Source: Sitta carolinensis (Eukaryota; Chordata; Aves; Passeriformes; Sittidae). Taken from it: DNA of 64,000 nt. Every line of letters starts with the position of its first letter. Within the stretch, counting starts at the first letter, position 1. This document shows positions 9,401 to 15,995 of this stretch, in pieces. The DNA is taken from the NCBI GenBank assembly GCA_032173965.1, contig JAVUNC010000006.1, forward strand, positions 19,008,028 through 19,072,027, given 5' to 3'. The notes beneath the pieces are model-generated. The model was not told the origin of the DNA and made no database searches. It saw only the letters and a program-made list of their open reading frames with translations. The position numbers were made by a program, and so were the translations under genes.

Positions 9401-11634
9401 GACTGCATGGAACAGTTACAATAACTTGTTTTGATTTTTGTAGTTATAGACTGTTGAAGGCGTTGCATGGGCCAAGCCCACTCACGAGCACACTAGAGGG
9501 AATAATTAGAGCCAGGCTGAGGCAGAGGGGGAGGAAACCCAAAGGGAGGAACCGTCCACAGGGCAGGGAAGAGACACCAGCACAGCTACAGACACGTTTC
9601 AGCATTAAAAACCTCACCATCCAACTCTTTTTAATCCCAGCCATCTGGGGTGCAAGCAGGGCTGGTGCCAGTGGTTTTTGTACCCACCAAGGTTCTCTGG
9701 CTGCTTTTTTCCAGATCCTGAGCCATGAGTGCGACAATGAGGGAAATTGTTCACACCTGAGACAGCTCTCCTCAGAAGGTGTGGAACAATCATTGATTCC
9801 CAGGTGTGCCCAGGCTCTGGACTGATGGGTGGTGTTGTCAAGGAGCTTTGTCCTCTCCAGGGGCCTTCCAAGGAGGAAGGATTAAGGCAATTACAGCATT
9901 GAGAGCTCTTTCCTATCAACAAGTGACTCCAGTGTGTTCCAAAATAATCAAAACCGTTTGGGAAAAGGAACTATTAATAATTTCCGTCATTTGGGATTGT
10001 GGACTGCAGTAAACAAAGAATTAAAATGTTTAGGAGGATGTCAAAATCAGGGATGCAGCACAAGATGCCTGAAAGTTCCATGAACCAAACTCACATTTAC
10101 ATCTCTGTGTTTTTGATTCCAGGTACTCTGAAGGCAAACAAACCATTCTCAGGGAGCCACCGAGAGCCCGCGGAACTCACCCGGTCCACGCTGGGCGCTG
10201 CCCGCAGCCTGTGCCGTGCCGTGCCAGCGCTGCATGGCCGCGGGGCTCAGGATCACGTCGCTGGCGACCCTGCGCTGCTGGTCAGCCCGCGCCTTCATCC
10301 GCTGGAAGATCTTGGCCGGCGACTCCTGCTCCGGTGGCCCCGGAGCGCGGCGCTTCGGCGGCCGCTCGGCCACGGCCCCGGGCCGGGTGTCGGGGCCAGC
10401 CCAGAGGTTCAGCCACTGCTCGGCCTCGGCCCCGGGCCGGGTGTCGCTGCCAGCCTGCTGGTTCGGCCGCTGCTCGGCCGCGGCCCCGGCCCGGGTGTCG
10501 GGAGCATTCCGGAGGCTCGGCCACTGATCGGCCGCGGCCCCGGCCCGGGTGTCGCTGCCAGCCTGGTGGTTCGGCCGCTGCTCGGCCACGGGCCCGGCCC
10601 GGGTGTCGGGGCGAGCCCAGAGGTTCAGCCACTGCTCGGCCTCGGCCACGGCCCGGGTGTCAGGGTCATTCCGGAGGTTCGGCCACTGCTCGGCCACGGC
10701 CCGGGTGTCAGGGTCATTCCGGAGGTTTGGCGGCCGCTCGGCGATGGGCCCGGGCCGGGTGTCGGGGCCATTCCGGAGGTTCGGCCGCTGCTCGGCCATG
10801 GGCCCAGGCCGAGTGTCGGAGCCATTCCGGAGGTTCGGCCGCTGCTCGGCGGCGGCCCCGGGCCGGGTGTCGGGGCCAGCCCAGAGGTTCAGCCACTGGT
10901 CGGCCACGGCCCCGGGCCGGGTGTCGGGGCCATTCCGGAGGTTCGGCCGCTGCTCGGCCTCGGCCCGGCCCGGGTGTCGGGCGAGCCCGGAGGTTCGGCC
11001 GCTGCTCGGCCACGGGCCCGGCCCGGGTGTCGGGGCGAGCCCGGAGGTTCGGCCGCTGCTCGGCCACGGGCCCGGCCCGGGTGTCGGGGCGAGCCCGGAG
11101 GTTCGGCCGCTGCTCGGCCACGGGCCCGGCCCGGGTGTCGGGGCGAGCCCGGAGGTTCGGCCGCTGCTCGGCCACGGGCCCGGCCCGGGTGTCGGGGCGA
11201 GCCCGGAGGTTCGGCCGCTGCTCGGCCTCGGGCCCGGCCCGGGTGTCGGGGTCAGCCCGAAGATTCGGCGGCCGCTCGGCGATGGTCCGGGTGTCGGGGC
11301 CAGCCTGGTAGTTCGGCCTCTGCTCGGCCACGGGCCCAGGCCGAGTGTCGGAGCCATTGCGGAGGTTCGGCCACTGCTCGGCGGCGGCCCCGGGCCGGGT
11401 GTCGGGGCCAGCCCGGCGTTCCGGCCCCGCGAGCTGCGGGCCCGACGCGCGGTCCGGCCCAGCCGCGACGCTGCCCTGGTCCCGCAGGAGCTGCTTCAGC
11501 GGCGTGAGCGTCCCCGCCGGGATGCTGCTGAGGGACACCGAGCGGAACGGCGGCTCTCCCCAACGGAGGTGGCGGCTGGGGGTGGCGGTGACGATGTCGC
11601 AGGTCGAGTAGCGGGCGGGCCCCGGTCCCCTCAT
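263..11634 (-). CDS. MIS18BP1: Mis18-binding protein 1 (KNL2/M18BP1), 12 exons visible, 3' end outside window
   Basis: MIS18BP1 is the nuclear adaptor that brings the Mis18 complex, and through it HJURP/CENP-A loading, to centromeres after mitosis. Joined exons are 11634-10181, 8929-8804, 8562-8057, 7353-7277, 6734-6604, 5614-5524, 5303-5152, 4505-4342, 3899-3791, 3126-2242, 1808-1642 and 402-263. All junction phases agree and every intron is GT-AG. With three apparently missing bases counted, this gives about 1,335 residues. Landmarks are an N-terminal GTLTP motif (about residue 44), an 18-residue repeat array, SPAKIF (about 439), SANTA (about 704-795), a CENP-C-like motif (about 864-880), SANT/Myb (about 1220-1272) and a KVGTLKRK segment near the left edge. 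Human MIS18BP1 is about 1,130 residues; the excess is largely the repeat array. The start at 11,634 lies in GCGGCCATGA, a good Kozak context. Remaining C-terminal exon(s) lie left of base 1. Confidence 0.97.
1395..1595 (-). repeat. CR1 fragment with 30-bp internal tandem repeat, in intron
   Basis: On the plus strand it starts GAGCCTCCTCTGCTCCAGGA and runs into four to five copies of a unit CCCAGCTCCCTCAGGGATTC plus CTCCATTCCCTG. It ends with a CCGCTCCAGCCCCTCAGGGT stretch. This is the reverse complement of the CR1 3' region (GGAGCAGAGGAGGCTC ... CTGAGGGAGCTGGG). It lies in the intron between exons 12 and 11. The rest of that intron (403-1,641) shows nothing I recognise. Confidence 0.7.
1642..1808 (-). 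CDS. MIS18BP1: MIS18BP1 coding exon 11: SANT/Myb domain
   Basis: The acceptor is CTGTCCCCACAG|GGCC and the donor CAGAAAG|GTACCA. The exon has 167 bases, phase 2 to 1. It reads AIVVLPKHRSGFWQEVAMAV, then GSRSAEECHGRHLQEQ and a basic QQPRKTTGKPEQK tail. With the WSEKELQKLH helix of exon 10 this completes a SANT/Myb fold (tryptophans at W-S-E-K-E-L and G-F-W, plus V-G-S-R-S-x-E-E-C). The human family member has the matching LPKHKPGFW segment. Confidence 0.97.
1880..2180. other. Intronic AT-rich stretch with GGGAATAAT repeats
   Basis: The intron between exons 11 and 10 is AT-rich. It holds a small irregular run of TAGGGAATAATAGGGAATAA units around 2,060-2,130. No exon is seen. Confidence 0.5.
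2242..3126 (-). CDS. MIS18BP1: MIS18BP1 coding exon 10: long S/E and R/K-rich exon ending in SANT helix 1
   Basis: The acceptor is CTCTCTTGCAG|GGAG and the donor CTTCACAG|GTAAGG. The first part reads GSRKSRRFLTDEEETTPGV, later LVRLSQSESSDESEP. The last part reads RYRLDSDTESETEQEEP, then basic repeats and AVDDWSEKELQKLHR, the first helix of the SANT/Myb domain. These two parts lie in frames that differ by one missing base near 2,590-2,606. Restoring one base there makes the exon 886 bases and gives the phase 2 that exon 11 needs. The acidic serine clusters look like CK2 sites (inference). Confidence 0.9.
3127..3790. other. MIS18BP1 intron between exons 10 and 9
   Basis: Mostly single-copy, AT-rich sequence. 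It includes an A-run near 3,766-3,776, just 3' of the exon 9 donor. I see no repeat family or extra exon. Confidence 0.6.
3791..3899 (-). CDS. MIS18BP1: MIS18BP1 coding exon 9: lysine-rich linker
   Basis: The acceptor is TTTTATTTTGAAG|ATGT and the donor AAAG|GTAAAA. The exon has 109 bases, phase 0 to 1. It encodes MFSSEKSKRKTSLISKKN, KPKKDMKTTEEKPES and QSKG. It is strongly basic, so it could carry nuclear-localisation or DNA/nucleosome-contact function (inference). It directly follows the CENP-C-like exon, and CENP-C motifs are often flanked by basic tracts. Confidence 0.85.
3950..4050 (-). repeat. CR1 3' fragment in intron
   Basis: GGCTGAGCCCCTTGTCCAGC, then CTCCCTCAGGAATTCTC and GACAGGCTCCAACCCCTCAG match the reverse complement of the same CR1 segment found at 1,395 and 23,045. 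It is short and not expanded. The remainder of the exon 9-8 intron is unique. Confidence 0.55.
4342..4505 (-). CDS. MIS18BP1: MIS18BP1 coding exon 8: CENP-C-like motif
   Basis: The acceptor is ATCCCTTGCAG|TTGA and the donor CAGCCTG|GTAAGA. The exon has 164 bases, phase 1 to 0. After ETPQNSSKEDSSRVYS comes RSGRLIKPPLSFWCGQR, which aligns with the CENP-C motif (R-x-S-x-R-x-x-x-x-P-x-x-Y/F-W-x-G-x-R), followed by FVDQNLNVTIENGG. In CENP-C the arginine docks on the H2A/H2B acidic patch and the aromatic pair contacts the CENP-A tail. Chicken and Xenopus KNL2 and plant KNL2 keep this motif; placental mammals lost it. Its presence predicts that this protein can bind CENP-A nucleosomes directly. Confidence 0.96.
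4506..5151. other. MIS18BP1 intron between exons 8 and 7
   Basis: AT-rich single-copy sequence with no recognised exon, repeat or RNA gene. Confidence 0.6.
5152..5303 (-). CDS. MIS18BP1: MIS18BP1 coding exon 7: charged linker
   Basis: The acceptor is CAAACCATTAG|GAAA (weak pyrimidine tract) and the donor ACATCT|GTGAGT. The exon has 152 bases, phase 2 to 1. It reads KEQVSAGEEKKENDAVGG, then KTAAVSNARKPALRNSTYEV and SPGNEKNI. It links the SANTA domain to the CENP-C-like motif. The acceptor was chosen because it keeps phase with both neighbours; an upstream alternative is possible. Confidence 0.88.
5524..5614 (-). CDS. MIS18BP1: MIS18BP1 coding exon 6: SANTA domain end
   Basis: The acceptor is CCCCCTCAG|GCTT and the donor GGAGGAG|GTAACT. 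The exon has 91 bases, phase 1 to 2. It reads GFPYRFTKRFTYGFSSRW and then KEYVEEMLEERRR. The F-P-x-x-F-x-x-R-F-x-x-G-F-P/S-x-x-W pattern is the C-terminal signature of the SANTA domain, followed by the usual E-E-x-L-E-E helix. Confidence 0.97.
5940..6170. repeat. Intronic minisatellite, about 58-bp unit, four copies
   Basis: The unit reads GGGTAAAAACCAGTGAAACA, then CCCCTGGGGCACAGCTGGGT and CAGGGGAAGGAAT. Four near-identical copies run from about 5,955 and stop exactly where a CR1 fragment starts. Confidence 0.85.
6170..6395 (+). repeat. CR1 LINE 3' end
   Basis: It contains the signature GGAGCTGCCAGGGTGGGATT, then GTCCCTTCCAGCTCAGGATA and a CCATGATTCC tail. CR1 3' ends in birds finish with short ATTCYATG-like repeats. 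The same block recurs at 16,810, 33,445 and 45,030. Confidence 0.75.
6604..6734 (-). CDS. MIS18BP1: MIS18BP1 coding exon 5: SANTA domain middle
   Basis: The acceptor is TTCTTGCAG|GGAC and the donor GGAGG|GTAAGC. The exon has 131 bases, phase 2 to 1. It encodes DRKQLLWHSSAITERVT then KTSSGAVYQLKGKID and ends MRKEG. The pattern W-H-S-x-A-I-x-E-R and the T-S-S-G-x-V-Y-x-L-K-G core are hallmarks of SANTA domains, which are present in KNL2/M18BP1 proteins from plants to vertebrates. Confidence 0.97.
6940..7090 (+). repeat. CR1 LINE 3' fragment in intron
   Basis: GGCACTGGGAGGTGGTCCTG, CCATGGCAGGGGTGGGGCTG and TTAAGGTCCCTCCCAACCCA form the typical CR1 3' untranslated end (plus strand). It sits between exons 5 and 4. 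Confidence 0.75.
7277..7353 (-). CDS. MIS18BP1: MIS18BP1 coding exon 4: start of SANTA domain
   Basis: This short exon (77 bases, phase 0 to 2) was found by reading the strand directly. It has the acceptor TTCCTGGAACAG|AAAAGC after an 18-base A/T run and the donor AAAGGAT|GTAAGA. It reads KSICLSSWRIKVLTGNTAI then CVEGER, the first beta-strand part of the SANTA domain (W-x-I-K-V ... V-E-G). Its two leftover bases AT join to G of the next exon to make Met, giving VEGERMDRKQLLWHS across the junction, as expected for the family. Confidence 0.93.
7361..8056. other. MIS18BP1 intron between exons 4 and 3
   Basis: An A-run (7,364-7,380) provides the pyrimidine tract for exon 4. The remainder is single copy. 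I see no additional exon and no recognised repeat. Confidence 0.55.
8057..8562 (-). CDS. MIS18BP1: MIS18BP1 coding exon 3: acidic linker
   Basis: The acceptor is CCCCTTTAAATAG|CAGC after a poly-T tract, and the donor AAAGAG|GTGGGA. The exon has 506 bases, phase 1 in and phase 0 out. It contains an acidic stretch (EDVDSDKDDVDVF then ESVEVDADEE), a PRKTGDQGK segment, a proline-rich part and SSPIHIPRKQK. It probably forms a disordered linker between the N-terminal Mis18-binding part and the SANTA domain. No catalytic or folded domain is visible. Confidence 0.92.
8804..8929 (-). CDS. MIS18BP1: MIS18BP1 coding exon 2: SPQKFF motif
   Basis: The acceptor is TTTTGCAG|AGTC and the donor CAGAG|GTACTG. 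The exon has 126 bases, phase 1 to phase 1. It reads ESVCPEVAGLEPLAELP, then LESPQKFFLRVKRQL and a QQQ-rich end. The SPQKFFLRVK stretch resembles the SPAKIFQRMK stretch at the end of exon 1 (pattern S-P-x-K-I/F-F-x-R-M/V-K), so the motif appears to be repeated within the protein. This exon is poorly visible to simple ORF calling because it is short, but the phase match on both sides supports it. Confidence 0.88.
9035..9250 (-). repeat. CR1 LINE 3' end in intron 1
   Basis: From the left it reads AGGTGGGAAGGGACCTTAAA, then the CATGGCAGGGACCCCTCCCA segment and CCAGCCTGGCCTGGGACATT, CCAGGGATCCAGGGACAGCC. This is a CR1 3' end on the minus strand. It is useful as the uninterrupted comparison for the CCAT-expanded copy at 28,380. 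The rest of intron 1 (9,250-10,180) is single copy. Confidence 0.85.
10181..11634 (-). CDS. MIS18BP1: MIS18BP1 coding exon 1: Mis18-binding N-terminus with 18-aa repeat array
   Basis: The exon starts with ATG at 11,634 and ends at CCGG|GTGAGT (phase 1). The protein begins MRGPGPARYS and soon reads SLSSIPAGTLTPLKQLL, which corresponds to the human SIPSGTLTP segment carrying a CDK site (T40). After a short linker come about twenty copies of an 18-residue unit (consensus GPDTRPGPVAEQRPNLRN). The exon then resumes the conserved ESPAKIFQRMK segment, matching the human SPGKIF segment (S110, also a CDK site). In human cells phosphorylation of these sites blocks Mis18alpha/beta binding. Two adjacent repeat units (10,921-10,973 and 10,974-11,026) are 53 rather than 54 bases, so the frame of the start and that of the SPAKIF part differ by two lost bases. 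The other units are 54 or 48 bases and keep frame. Confidence 0.93.
10387..11450 (-). repeat. MIS18BP1: Coding minisatellite, 54-bp unit, about 20 copies, inside MIS18BP1 exon 1
   Basis: The GTGTC landmark occurs at 10387, 10441, 10495, 10549, 10603, 10657, 10705, 10759, 10813, 10867, 10921, 10974, 11027, 11081, 11135, 11189, 11243, 11291, 11345 and 11399. Most steps are 54 bases (18 codons), two are 48 (two codons lost) and two are 53. Units at 11,027-11,243 are almost identical, suggesting recent spread; those at the edges are more varied. In protein, each unit is arginine/proline-rich with a D-T-R and an E-Q-R-P-N-L-R core and no obvious fold. Confidence 0.95.
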
Positions 11635-11900
11635 GGCCGCGAACCGGCCCCGCCGCTGCGGCCGCGCTCCCGGACCGGTCCCGCTGCCCTCAGGGCCGCC
11701 CGCGCGCTGATTCGAGCGCAGCCGCCGCTCCCGCCGATTGGCGGGAGAGCTCGCAACGTCGGGCCGAGACCATCGCGCGCGGCTGCGGGGGTGCCTAGAA
11801 ATAGAGCCAGGGCCGGACGGCGATGAGGCAAGCGGCAGCAGAATGGGGCTACGCTAGATCTCCCCCCTCTCCTGGGCGCGGTGGTTCGGTCCGCCCGTGG
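11635..11900 (-). promoter_or_regulatory. MIS18BP1: MIS18BP1 CpG-island promoter with CCAAT box and paired E2F-like sites
   Basis: The region is very GC- and CpG-rich with no TATA box. At 11,728-11,747 a perfect 8-base inverted repeat (CTCCCGCC / GGCGGGAG) encloses GATT, so the block holds two E2F-like TCCCGCC/GGCGGGA sites and, on the minus strand, a CCAATC box (11,736-11,741). It lies about 95-115 bp upstream of the start codon. NF-Y and E2F sites are typical of G2/M and S-phase genes, fitting a cell-cycle-regulated centromere factor. The transcription start was not determined. Confidence 0.7.
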
Positions 11901-11920
11901 GCGGGCTCAGCGACCGTTGG

Positions 11921-12760
11921 AGCTGAGGCGGAAGGGGCGGGGCAGGGCCGGGAGGGGCCGGGGAGGGGATGAGGAGGAGCTGAGGGGGAACCGGGAGGAG
12001 CCGGGGAGGGGACGAGGGGAACCGGGGAGGAGATGAGGAGGAGCTGAGGAGGAACAGGGGAGGAGCTGAGGAGGAACAGGGGAGGAGCTGAGGAGGGACC
12101 GGGGAGAGGCTGAGGGGAATCGGGGGGGAGCTGAGGAGGGACCGGGGAGGAGCTGAGAGGGAACCGGGAGGGATGAGGAGAACCGGGAGAGCTGAAGGGA
12201 ACCGGGAGAGGCTGAGGGGGAGCCGGGAGAACTGAGGGGAACCGGGGAGAGGCTGAGGGGGAACCGGGGAGAGGCTGAGGGGAACCGGGGAGAGGCTGAG
12301 GGGGAACCGGGGCGGGGCTGAGGGGGAGCCGGGGCGGGGCTGAGGGGGAGCCGGGTCGGGGCTGAGAGGGAGCCGGGGAGGGGCTGAGAGGGAGCCGGGG
12401 AGAGGCTGAGGGGAACCGGGGAGGCTGAGGGAACCGGGAGAGGCTGAGGGGGACCGGGGCGGGGCTGAGGGGAGCCGGGCGGGCTGAGGGGAGCCGGGTC
12501 GGGGCTGAGAGGGAGCCGGAGGCTGAGAGGGAGCCGGGAGAGGCTGAGGGGGAGCCGGGGCGGGCTGAGAGGGAACAGGGCGGGGCTGAGGGGGAGCCGG
12601 GGCGGGGCTGAGGGGGAGCCGGGGCGGGGCTGAGGGGGAGCCGGGGCGGGGCTGAGGGGAGCCGGGGCGGAGCTGAGGAGGGGCCGGGGCGGGGCTGAGG
12701 AGGAACCGGGGCGGAGCTGAGGAGGGGCCGGGGCGGGGCTGAGGAGGGGCCGGGCGGGGT
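11921..12760. repeat. G-rich 22-bp minisatellite upstream of MIS18BP1
   Basis: The main unit is GGGGCGGGGCTGAGGGGGAG + CC (22 bp), with shortened variants such as GAGGAGCTGAGGGGAACCGG on the left. About 40 irregular copies give a plus strand with dense G-runs of three to five, favourable for G-quadruplex formation. Copies are most alike at 12,590-12,660. It begins about 290 bp upstream of the start codon. Confidence 0.9.
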
Positions 12761-12827
12761 TATGCAGGAATGGACAGAACTCTCAAAAAGCGTCGTAGGG
12801 CGCAGCGAGGGCTGACTGGAGCCGGCC

Positions 12828-13150
12828 GGGGCCGCCGCAGCCCGGCCGCCGCAGCCCGGCCGCCGCAGCCCGGCCGCTCCAGCCCGGCCGCTCCAGCCGC
12901 AGCCCGGCCGCCGCAGCCCGGCCGCCGCAGCCCGGCCGCTCCAGCCGCAGCCCGGCAGCTCCAGCCGCAGCCCGGCAGCCGCAGCCCGCCGCTCCAGCCC
13001 CAGCCCGGCCGCCGCAGCCCGGCCGCCGCAGCCCCAGCCCGGCCGCCGCAGCCCGGCCGCCGCAGCCCGGCCGCCGCAGCCCGGCAGCCCGGCAGCTCCA
13101 GCCGCAGCCCGGCAGCTCCAGCCGCAGCCCGGCAGCCGCAGCCCGGGCGG
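12828..13150. repeat. GC-rich 12-15-bp tandem array (CCGCAGCCCGG type)
   Basis: Alternating units CCGCAGCCCGGC and TCCAGCCGCAGCCCGGC make about 25 irregular copies. The array is open in several frames, giving alanine/proline/arginine-rich readings that do not look like a protein. It is part of the extended CpG island, which fades by about 13,230. Confidence 0.9.
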
Positions 13151-14340
13151 GCTCGCAGGAGCCCCGCGGGGAAAGAGGAGCGGTGCGAGGGGCCGGGCAC
13201 AGCCGAGCGGGTGTGCGGGCTGTGGGAAACGCCATCAGTGCTGTTAACTAATAGTGGATTTAATTACAGCTCTGGAAGCTCTGCTCTGGCCTAGCTGGAG
13301 GATTCTGTAAGTTGCGGTTCCTAGTTCAAGTGGGAAACAGAGGAAGTTACTTGAATAACGCATTAAAAATAGGCCATAAGCGGACTCCCAGGTGTCCCCA
13401 GCAGCCTGGTTCTCCCTGCTGCCAGCACAGTGGGATCAGGTGTGTCTGATTCCTAAATTAATCCCAGCAGGTGGTCTAGAAACTCAGCTCTGGCTAAAAA
13501 ATGACTTCAGTGTGTGGCCGGTAATAATAAACAGCTGTGCTTAAACCCAGGTTGTTATTTTGGTTTTTGGTTGGTTTTTTTGGGTTTTTTTTGCTACTTT
13601 GCAGCTTGTTACGATAACGAAAGACTTTGTGTTCGTTACAGGAGATGCATGTGCTAATTATTAGAGCAGGGATGGAGCTGTGCCTGCTGCTCCCCAGCCT
13701 CCCGAAGAACTCCGCAGAAGGAAGCGCCAGGGATGGAGTGTCAGGATCAGTGAGGGTCAGGGAGGGGGCCGTGAGCTGCTCAGAAAACAGGGATTCTCTG
13801 GATTGCTGGAGAATTTCTGGAGCCTGCCAGGGAAGGACTGGGACTGGCAGATCTGTGGGTGGAATAGGGAAGGAGAACATGGAAAAGTTACAGGGGGGAT
13901 AATGAGGTGCAGCTGTGTTTAGGTGTTAAAGCAGTGAAATGCCAGTGGCTTCATACAGGTGGAATGGCTTTGTTTGGTCCATTTGTCCTTAAAAAACACA
14001 AGAAACCCCATTCAATCCATAATTTACTCCTTATATTTAATGATGTCTTGGTGCTCCCATAGTTTCTTAACTCCTTACCCGCTCAGCTTTTGCCAAAATC
14101 ATCTAAAACAAAGAAAATTCATTTTGCTCCAGTTACCTGCGGAAGCCACCATCGTGCTTCCTTTCAGGAACAGAAAAGAATCCACAGGAAGTCAAATGAG
14201 GGGAAATTCCTTCTTTCCAGGAACAAATATGTGTGTGAGATTTCTGGTGTGGTTCAGGTAGCTGTGGAATTCATACAAGATTTGTTGGAATTCCTAGGAT
14301 TTGTTAGCGTGGCTTAGCAGGTGTGTCACCAGATTCCAGT
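13150..14340. other. Intergenic, mostly single copy
   Basis: The end of the CpG-rich zone, then AT-rich sequence with a T/G-rich run at 13,550-13,600. I see no gene or recognised repeat. Confidence 0.5.
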
Positions 14341-14344
14341 GGAG

Positions 14345-14525
14345 CTTCCCAAATGGAATCCCAGAGTGGCTTGGGTTGGAAAAACCTTAAATCCCAGCCA
14401 GCCCCAGGCTGCTCCAACCCCAATATCCAACCTGGCCTGGGACATTCCAGGGACCCAGGGGCAGCTCTGGGAATTCCAGCCCAGCCAGGAATTCCCAATT
14501 CCCAACATCCCATCTACATTTCCCA
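14345..14525 (-). repeat. CR1 LINE 3' end
   Basis: TGGGTTGGAAAAACCTTAAA, CAACCTGGCCTGGGACATTC and CCAGCCCAGCCAGGAATTCC give the CR1 3' end in reverse orientation. Confidence 0.8.
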
Positions 14526-15270
14526 TCTGGCAGAAACACCATTTTCCCATCAACAGCATTTCTTGAATCCTTTTGAAGCTCGCTTGCTGTTTGTTCCACA
14601 AAGGAAGAGCTCAGCTCCATTATCCAGGGAAGGAAGACTAATCCAGAGGGAGCAGGAAAAGCTGCTGAGGGTCAAGGAGTTCATTTGCTTTTTGCTGAGT
14701 GTGGCTGGCCCAGCAGCTGTGGGTGGTTCTGGGCAGAGCAGGTGCCCCTGGAGACAATAAATGCAAATTTAGCTCAAGGCTTCCAAGTGACTCCTGAGCC
14801 TTATCAGCTGCCTGTGCTGTGGGTTTGAAAGTGGATTTTATTGGGATTTATCCACGTGCATCTCAGCAGTTACCAGAGAGGGCCTGAAACTGGGAGTCCT
14901 GCTGCTGCTCTTTGGGAAGGTGGCTGATGCCAGTCAACATCTCCGTGGAAAAAATGGGAATTAATCACGGGACACGGATGATGATTGCATTGTAAAGAGT
15001 TTTCCAAGACTCCAGCCTCTTTAATTCCCACTGGAGGTGCAACCCATGCACCTGAAGATTCCTGCCTGGGGTGTAGCAGCTGCAGAAATGCAACCCCAAA
15101 AATCTGTGTACAGCCCAGACGCCTCAGTGAGAGCTGCAGTGTGGGGTTAAACTGGGAAAAAACCCCAAAACACCCCTTGCATGCTGTTTGGCTGAAGGGT
15201 GTGTGCTTTTTCACATTTTTTCATGGAAAAAATTAAAGTTTTTCCCTTTTTTTCCCCTTTCCTTTGGCAG
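14526..15270. other. Intergenic, single copy
   Basis: No gene, repeat or RNA was recognised in this stretch. Confidence 0.5.
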
Positions 15271-15274
15271 GTCT

Positions 15275-15475
15275 TGCCAATTAATCAATCCTGTAAATTA
15301 TATATATTAAGTGTAGAGGTCTAAGAATATATATTTATTCAGCTTTTTTGGGATCTTAAATCAATTAATTGTATAAATAAATATTTAGAATTTTTATAAA
15401 TAATTATAATAAGAATAAATATTTATTCAGCTTTTTGGGATCTTAAATCAATTAATTGTATGTCTGGAAGCAAAA
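15275..15475. repeat. AT-rich dispersed repeat with internal duplication; partner at 18,260
   Basis: The block GCCAATTAATCAATCCTGTA, AATTATATATATT, AGAGGTCT, AATATTTATTCAGCTTTTT recurs at 18,262-18,335. Within this copy the TATTTATTCAGCTTTTTGGG + ATCTTAAATCAATTAATTGT part is present twice. Family unknown. Confidence 0.65.
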
Positions 15476-15674
15476 CCCTGGTGCTGCTTTAGTTTGGGGC
15501 AGCTGGAAGAAAATACTTATATTTCATATACTAATACATATATAGACTTGATTTATTAGTGGCTTTAAAATGCAGAAATACAGAATAATCTCCATTAAGA
15601 AGAAATTTCCATTGAGGAAACCAATTCCTGCTGGATTTCAGAACAACCCCACACTGTTTGGGGTGTTTTATTCC

Positions 15675-15995
15675 CTCTTTTCCTCCTCTTGGTTTAGGAT
15701 TATTTACATTTTCAGCCAGCAGCTCGGGGTGGAAGGAGGGAGTGGGAAAGGAGGATGTGCTTTGGGGATAGCAGGAAAATGAGGGACAAGTCACCCTTGG
15801 AGCATTTCTGGAAGTGCTGTGCTTTGGGGATAGCTGGAAAATGAGGGACAAAGTCACTCTTGGAGCATTTCTGGAAGCGCTGGGCTTTGGGGATAGCAGG
15901 AAAATGAGGGACAAGTCACCCTTGGAGCATTTCTGGAAGTGCTGGGCTTTAGGGATAGCAGGAAAATGAGGGACAAGTCACCCTTGGAGCAGCTG
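15675..15995. repeat. 61-bp minisatellite, four copies, with shared flank
   Basis: The unit is GTGCTTTGGGGATAGCAGGA, AAATGAGGGACAAGTCACCC, TTGGAGCATTTCTGGAA. It is preceded by CCTCCTCTTGGTTTAGGATT and ATTTACATTTTCAGCCAGCA. The same flank and unit occur at 21,360-21,570 in the same orientation, so the array is probably part of an unrecognised dispersed element. Confidence 0.85.

Noticed and set aside
9999..11826. Plus-strand open frames of 425-502 codons over MIS18BP1 exon 1
   Set aside because: They are the complement of the coding repeat; the minus-strand reading has conserved ends, splice donor and Kozak start.
12770..13294. Plus-strand frame beginning MDRTLKKRRRAQRG at the CpG island, possible divergent gene
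   Set aside because: After 15-20 residues it becomes an Ala/Pro/Arg repeat made by the 12-15-bp array; no splice or conservation evidence.
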